Positions 6,657 through 9,978 of a stretch of 9,978 bases of DNA are shown here, piece after piece. The notes under the pieces are model-generated. The model had not been told where the DNA came from. It worked only from the letters and a program-made list of their open reading frames with translations, and ran no database searches. The position numbers were made by a program, and so were the translations under genes. The first letter of the stretch is position 1. Each line of letters opens with the position of its first letter. Origin of the DNA: SAR202 cluster bacterium (GTDB taxonomy: Bacteria > Chloroflexota > Dehalococcoidia > Lucifugimonadales > UBA3495); the NCBI GenBank assembly GCA_009392095.1, contig VFHF01000302.1:1-9978 (forward strand), written 5' to 3'.

Positions 6657-6695
6657 TATTTCTTGGGCGCCCTCCCCGTGATCTGGGACTTTCTT

Positions 6696-6712
6696 CGACT
6701 GATATTCAGTCG
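6696..6712. repeat. Perfect 7-bp palindrome upstream of the LLM gene
   Basis: CGACTGA and TCAGTCG flank a 3-base TAT centre. The sequence GATATTCA from the palindrome is partly repeated just downstream (GATATTCAC). It lies 33 bases before the predicted extended -10 of the LLM gene, where an upstream operator could sit. It might equally be part of a weak hairpin after the GNAT stop. Confidence 0.4.
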
Positions 6713-6744
6713 ATATTCACTATCACATCGCGCATGAAGACGCG

Positions 6745-6753
6745 TGTTAGAAT
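6745..6753 (+). promoter_or_regulatory. Extended -10 promoter for the LLM gene
   Basis: TGTTAGAAT is an extended -10 element (TG-n-TAGAAT). No good -35 lies 16-18 bases upstream. Transcription from about 6760 would give a 74-base leader ending in the GGAGG at 6821-6825. Confidence 0.4.
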
Positions 6754-6833
6754 ATACCCTACCGCAAGCCTGCCGCCCATTCAAGCAATTTGGGCGCAAT
6801 TGACGTTACTAAACACTCACGGAGGATGCAGGA

Positions 6834-7997
6834 ATGACCGCCCCCAAACGAATGAAATTCGGTGTCTTCATGGCCCCATTCCACCGCGTGGGGGAGAACC
6901 CCACACTGGCCTTGGAAAGGGACCTGGAGCTTCTCCAATGGTTGGATACCCTCGGCTTCGACGAGGCCTATATCGGCGAGCACCACAGCGCTGGTTGGGA
7001 GACCATCGCATCGCCAGAGATGTTCATGGCCACCGCCGCTGAGCGCACTCGCCACATCCGGTTGGGCACCGGCGTAACCAGCCTGCCCTACCACCATCCT
7101 TTCATGGTGGCCAACCGGATGGTCCTCCTCGACCATCTAACCCGAGGCCGGGTGATTTTGGGTTGCGGACCAGGCGCCCTTGCATCTGACGCGTTGATGC
7201 TGGGCATAAAACCCGAAAGACAGCGGGCGATGATGGAAGAATCGTTGGACGCCATCATGCGGCTCATGTCCAGCACCGAGCCTTACACGGTCAAGACCGA
7301 TTGGTTTGAAATGAACGATGCCGTCCTCCAACTGCGGCCATATCAGGATCCCGTCGTCCCGGTAGCCGTAGCCTCGGTGGAATCGCCTGCGGGAGTCACG
7401 CTAGCCGGCAAGCACGGGGCATCGGTCCTGTCCCTGAGCGTGCCCCGGGACACCATCCGCAAAACATCGCTTGCCGAGCTGTGGTCCATCGCTGAAGAAA
7501 CGGCGGCCGAACACGGCAAGGAGATGCACCGGGAGGACTGGGGCATCGTGATGGGCATGCACTTGGCCGAGAGTAAAGAGCAGGCGTTCAATGACATCCG
7601 GCAAGGCTCCGGCAATATCGTCACTGAATATTTTGGCGAAACCCTGGGCAACCCGGTACCCGACGTTCCCAGGGACCAGATCGTTGACTATATGGTTGAC
7701 CACAACCAGTGGATCGTCGGAACTCCCGACGACTGCATCGCCGGCATCGAACGGCTCCAAGAGATCTCTGGCGGCTTCGGTAAATTCATGATCCGGGTTG
7801 AGGACTGGGCTCCGCGTGACAAGATTCACCGCAGCTACGAGTTATTGGCCCGATACGTCATGCCCCATTTCCAGGGCAGCGTGCAGGGCATCGAGATTTC
7901 TAGGGACTGGGCCAGTGAGCGCCGAGAGGCACTACAGGCTAACCGCTACGTTGGCATCAAGTCAGCCACCGACCGGTTCGACGCCGCCAGGAAGTAG
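6834..7997 (+). CDS. LLM-class flavin-dependent monooxygenase (luciferase-like, LimB-type)
   Basis: The 387-residue protein belongs to the bacterial luciferase/LLM superfamily: TIM-barrel enzymes that use reduced FMN (or F420) from a separate reductase to oxygenate organic substrates. Visible landmarks are KFGVFMAPFH (8-17), GFDEAYIGEHHSAG (41-54), the flavin-loop segment LGTGVTSLPYHHPF (77-90), DHLTRGRVILGCGPG (100-114) and VGTPDDC near residue 300. From memory, the opening and the PYHHP region are closest to limonene 1,2-monooxygenase-type and alkanal-monooxygenase-like members, and the length fits. The ATG at 6834 has GGAGG eight bases upstream. It has its own predicted promoter and ends at a strong terminator, so it is probably monocistronic; no flavin reductase is adjacent. 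SAR202 Chloroflexota are known for many such paralogues, consistent with the inferred host. Substrate unknown; monooxygenase activity is inferred from family. Confidence 0.92.
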   Translation: MTAPKRMKFGVFMAPFHRVGENPTLALERDLELLQWLDTLGFDEAYIGEHHSAGWETIASPEMFMATAAERTRHIRLGTGVTSLPYHHPFMVANRMVLLDHLTRGRVILGCGPGALASDALMLGIKPERQRAMMEESLDAIMRLMSSTEPYTVKTDWFEMNDAVLQLRPYQDPVVPVAVASVESPAGVTLAGKHGASVLSLSVPRDTIRKTSLAELWSIAEETAAEHGKEMHREDWGIVMGMHLAESKEQAFNDIRQGSGNIVTEYFGETLGNPVPDVPRDQIVDYMVDHNQWIVGTPDDCIAGIERLQEISGGFGKFMIRVEDWAPRDKIHRSYELLARYVMPHFQGSVQGIEISRDWASERREALQANRYVGIKSATDRFDAARK

Positions 7998-8033
7998 CTG
8001 ACAGCGGTCAGCCTTCGGCTTCTCTAGAGATGG

Positions 8034-8065
8034 AAAAGGCGTCCCGTATCATCGGGACGCCTTTT
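8034..8065 (+). terminator. Rho-independent terminator after the LLM gene
   Basis: A perfect 13-bp stem, AAAAGGCGTCCCG (8034-8046) with CGGGACGCCTTTT (8053-8065), encloses the loop TATCAT. The 3' arm ends in TTTT followed by GGTTT. A small extra hairpin (GCTGAC/GTCAGC, 7997-8012) lies at the stop codon. It isolates the LLM gene from pyruvate kinase. Confidence 0.9.
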
Positions 8066-8111
8066 GGTTTGGATCTATGGTGTCCATCGGTTCGTAGAAT
8101 ACTCTGAGGTC

Positions 8112-8120
8112 TGTTATATT
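8112..8120 (+). promoter_or_regulatory. Extended -10 promoter for pyruvate kinase
   Basis: TGTTATATT matches an extended -10, with a poor TTCGTA 18 bases before it. The start would be near 8127, giving a 45-base leader that contains GAGG (8160-8163). A second candidate -10, TAGAAT at 8095-8100, is less likely. Confidence 0.4.
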
Positions 8121-8171
8121 TTTCTTAGTCGAAATTTAGCAGCCGTTCTCTTAGCGAATGAGGCAGCCCTT

Positions 8172-9617
8172 ATGCGCAAAACAAAGATCATGGTCACGAT
8201 CGGCCCGTCATCCAGAGACCCCAAGATGCTGGAGCAGCTCATCAGCCAGGGCATAGACTGCGCCCGTCTGAACTTCTCCCATGGCACGTTGGACGAACAC
8301 GCCGAAGTGATCGACAACATCAGGCGTCTTTCCAAGAAACACAATCGGCCGGTGGCAATCCTTCAAGACCTTGGCGGTATCAAGCTGCGCCTCGGTACTT
8401 TGAATGAGCCCGTGCTTCTGAACCCCGGTGACACTATCAGCCTGGTCCCGGAGCATGAAACCAACGAACCAGGTGTGCTTCCATTCCCCCAGTCGGGGGC
8501 ATTCCGGCACATCGCGGCGGGCCATAACATTTTCATAGCCGACGGTACGGTACGACTGACCGTCACTGCATCCAGCCATTCTCGAGTCGATGCCATCGTC
8601 CAGTCTTCTGGGGTTGTGTCGTCTTACAAAGGAGTGAACCTGCCCGGTGTGCCCATAGATGACCCAGTCTTGACCGAGCAGGACAAGATAGCCCTTCAAT
8701 TCGGTGTCGAGCACGGCGTCGATTGGGTCGGATTGTCTTTCGTGCGCACGGCTGAGGATATCCTCTACGCAAGGGAGCATCTGAACGCCGCCGGGAGCAA
8801 GGCCCTTGTGATGGCCAAACTGGAGCGCGGCGAAGGTGTCGACAACATAGACACGATCCTTCCCGAAGTTGACGGCATCATGGTGGCCAGGGGCGATTTG
8901 GGTGTGGAGATTCCCATGGAACGGGTGCCCCTTGTTCAGAAGCAATTGGTGAAGAAGTCCAACGATGCGGGCAAGGTGTCGGTCATCGCCACCCAGATGC
9001 TCTGGTCCATGGTTGTTGCCCCGGCGCCGACCAGGGCTGAGATTTCAGACGTGACAAACGCCGTCCTAGACGGCTGCGATGCCGTAATGCTCTCCGACGA
9101 GACGGCGGTCGGAGAACACCCGCTCGCGGCCTTTCAGACGGCCGATGCCACGGTAACGGAAGCCGAGACTATCTACCCGTATTTCAGCGACCTGAACTCG
9201 AGAGACCGCACCCAGGCGATTACATCCGCCGCGGCGCGGCTGGTCCACTCTCTCGGTTCCAAAGCTGTGGTGGTAACCAGTACTGGACGAGCAGCATTTG
9301 AGTTGTCCAGGTACCGGCCCAACACCAATATCGTGGCCTTTTCCCATGATGGCGCTGTGCTTCAGAAGTTGTGCATGGGGTGGGGAATCCGGCCGGGTGG
9401 CGTCATCCCTCCTCAACAGGACGTCGCCGGACTGGTGGCATCGGTGATTCAGGCAGGTCTGGATGGCGGGACGATCGAAGAGACCGACGTCGTGACCATC
9501 GTCCACGGGTTCTCGCCGGGGGTTTCGGGCACCACCAACGCCGTACAGGTGTTGGACATGAGAGAATATCTGACCCATGTCAACGAAGAGCGTGCCGCCG
9601 CTGCCCAGAGTCCTTGA
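8172..9617 (+). CDS. pyk: Pyruvate kinase
   Basis: Pyruvate kinase converts phosphoenolpyruvate and ADP to pyruvate and ATP, the last step of glycolysis. The 481-residue protein has the whole fold: TIGPSSRD at the N-terminus, ARLNFSHG, the B domain (about 70-165) ending near KGVNLPG, the signature MAKLERGEGV with catalytic K216 and metal ligand E218, ARGDLG with metal ligand D242, ATQML (near 274-277), and the C-terminal allosteric domain (about 345-475). Several near-invariant positions differ: GGIKLR (68-73) for the usual GPKIR context, W278 for E in TQMLESM, A285 for R in PRPTRAE, and D309 for G in MLSGETA. The start is ATG 8172 with GAGG eight bases upstream; an in-frame ATG at 8064 lies inside the preceding terminator and was rejected. 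It has its own promoter, and its stop overlaps the start of the lipoprotein gene. Core chemistry residues are kept, so activity is likely. Confidence 0.95.
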   Translation: MRKTKIMVTIGPSSRDPKMLEQLISQGIDCARLNFSHGTLDEHAEVIDNIRRLSKKHNRPVAILQDLGGIKLRLGTLNEPVLLNPGDTISLVPEHETNEPGVLPFPQSGAFRHIAAGHNIFIADGTVRLTVTASSHSRVDAIVQSSGVVSSYKGVNLPGVPIDDPVLTEQDKIALQFGVEHGVDWVGLSFVRTAEDILYAREHLNAAGSKALVMAKLERGEGVDNIDTILPEVDGIMVARGDLGVEIPMERVPLVQKQLVKKSNDAGKVSVIATQMLWSMVVAPAPTRAEISDVTNAVLDGCDAVMLSDETAVGEHPLAAFQTADATVTEAETIYPYFSDLNSRDRTQAITSAAARLVHSLGSKAVVVTSTGRAAFELSRYRPNTNIVAFSHDGAVLQKLCMGWGIRPGGVIPPQQDVAGLVASVIQAGLDGGTIEETDVVTIVHGFSPGVSGTTNAVQVLDMREYLTHVNEERAAAAQSP

Positions 9618-9978
9618 ATCTCCCAACTAAGAAACAAGCCGTCGTAGCGATTCTCGCTGCCGCCTTTACGCTGGTCTTTTTGGCCGCCTGCTCGACCGCA
9701 ACAAAACTCGCCACCAAGGCAGCGCCGCCCACCGTCGAACCGACGGCGACTCCCGTGCCCACTCCTACGGCTACAACCATACCCTACAGAGACTTCGCCA
9801 ATGCGGAAATCTCGCCCGCCGACCCTGAGCGGCTGGCCCAATTAACCAAGTTATTTTCGTTGGTACCCGAGAGTTTCAATTCGGCGGTTTTCCTGGACCT
9901 GGAATCTCTGAAATCCAACGAGAGTCTGGCCGACCTGATCAATCCAGAGATACTTGGGATTGATGTGGCCTTGCCTTC
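9614..9978 (+). CDS. Lipoprotein, N-terminal part (runs off the window)
   Basis: Starting at TTG 9614, the visible 121 codons are open to the window edge. The N-terminus is a clear lipoprotein signal: K6-K7, a hydrophobic stretch (about 9-24), then the lipobox LAAC with C26 as the lipidated residue. A Pro/Thr-rich linker follows (about 37-54, PTATPVPTPTAT), then a polar globular start (DPERLAQLTKLFSLVPESFNSAVFLDL). Proteins of this layout sit on the outer face of the cytoplasmic membrane. The TTG shares bases with the pyruvate kinase stop (TTGA), indicating translational coupling; no strong Shine-Dalgarno precedes it. I do not recognise the mature domain, and the rest lies outside the window. 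The linker style is common in Chloroflexota lipoproteins (inference). Confidence 0.8.
   Translation, partial: MNLPTKKQAVVAILAAAFTLVFLAACSTATKLATKAAPPTVEPTATPVPTPTATTIPYRDFANAEISPADPERLAQLTKLFSLVPESFNSAVFLDLESLKSNESLADLINPEILGIDVALP

Noticed and set aside
8064..8171. N-terminal extension of pyruvate kinase by 36 residues
   Set aside because: It begins inside the LLM terminator, overlaps the predicted promoter, and lacks homology; ATG 8172 has a Shine-Dalgarno site and the family N-terminus.
8208..8945. 245-codon minus-strand reading frame inside pyruvate kinase
   Set aside because: It lies fully antisense to conserved pyruvate kinase sequence; it is a by-product of codon bias.
1..9978. CRISPR array, tRNA, insertion sequence or phage/defence island
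   Set aside because: No regularly spaced repeats, cloverleaf-like segments, transposase, integrase or nuclease/defence genes were seen on either strand.

Overview
The window looks like ordinary chromosomal DNA from an uncultivated bacterium, most plausibly a member of the Chloroflexota (marine or soil Dehalococcoidia, SAR202-like). This is an inference from gene content, not a marker-gene result. The clues are a luciferase-like (LLM) flavin monooxygenase, a thiolase paired with a zinc-ribbon/OB (DUF35) protein, a ferredoxin:thioredoxin reductase catalytic subunit with no photosynthesis genes, an EthD-type protein, and a lipoprotein whose signal peptide is followed by a Pro/Thr-rich linker. 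Coding density is high and Shine-Dalgarno sites are mostly good. No tRNA, rRNA, CRISPR array, insertion sequence or phage gene was seen.

Layout. Positions 1-125 carry no gene, only a perfect 14-bp hairpin that terminates the leftward unit. Positions 126-1284 are a leftward pair: a Nudix hydrolase followed by a two-domain dimeric alpha/beta-barrel (EthD-like) protein. From a divergent promoter region at about 1285-1404, a rightward unit starts with a RidA/YjgF-family gene broken by two apparent frameshifts, then an M20 peptidase-T-like metallopeptidase. A ferredoxin:thioredoxin reductase catalytic-chain gene follows at 3108-3533. An SCP2-type thiolase and its DUF35 partner (3679-5369) sit almost end to end and close with a two-way terminator shared with the convergent VOC-family gene (5455-5883).

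After a 270-bp divergent spacer holding a dyad and a good sigma-70 promoter come a GNAT acetyltransferase of the phosphinothricin/methionine-sulfoximine type (6153-6656) and the LLM monooxygenase (6834-7997), which ends at a textbook terminator. Pyruvate kinase (8172-9617) follows, and its stop codon overlaps the TTG start of a lipoprotein that runs off the right edge.

How the genes fit together. Most products handle small molecules: acyl-CoA chemistry (thiolase with DUF35), oxidative attack on organic compounds (LLM), peptide turnover (M20), metabolite clean-up (Nudix, RidA, VOC), detoxification (GNAT) and glycolysis (pyruvate kinase). The clearest functional unit is thiolase plus DUF35. I found no convincing evidence of an undescribed multi-gene system. 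The most unusual points are the doubly frameshifted RidA-family gene that also lacks the deaminase arginine, the non-consensus residues in pyruvate kinase, and the orphan FTR subunit.
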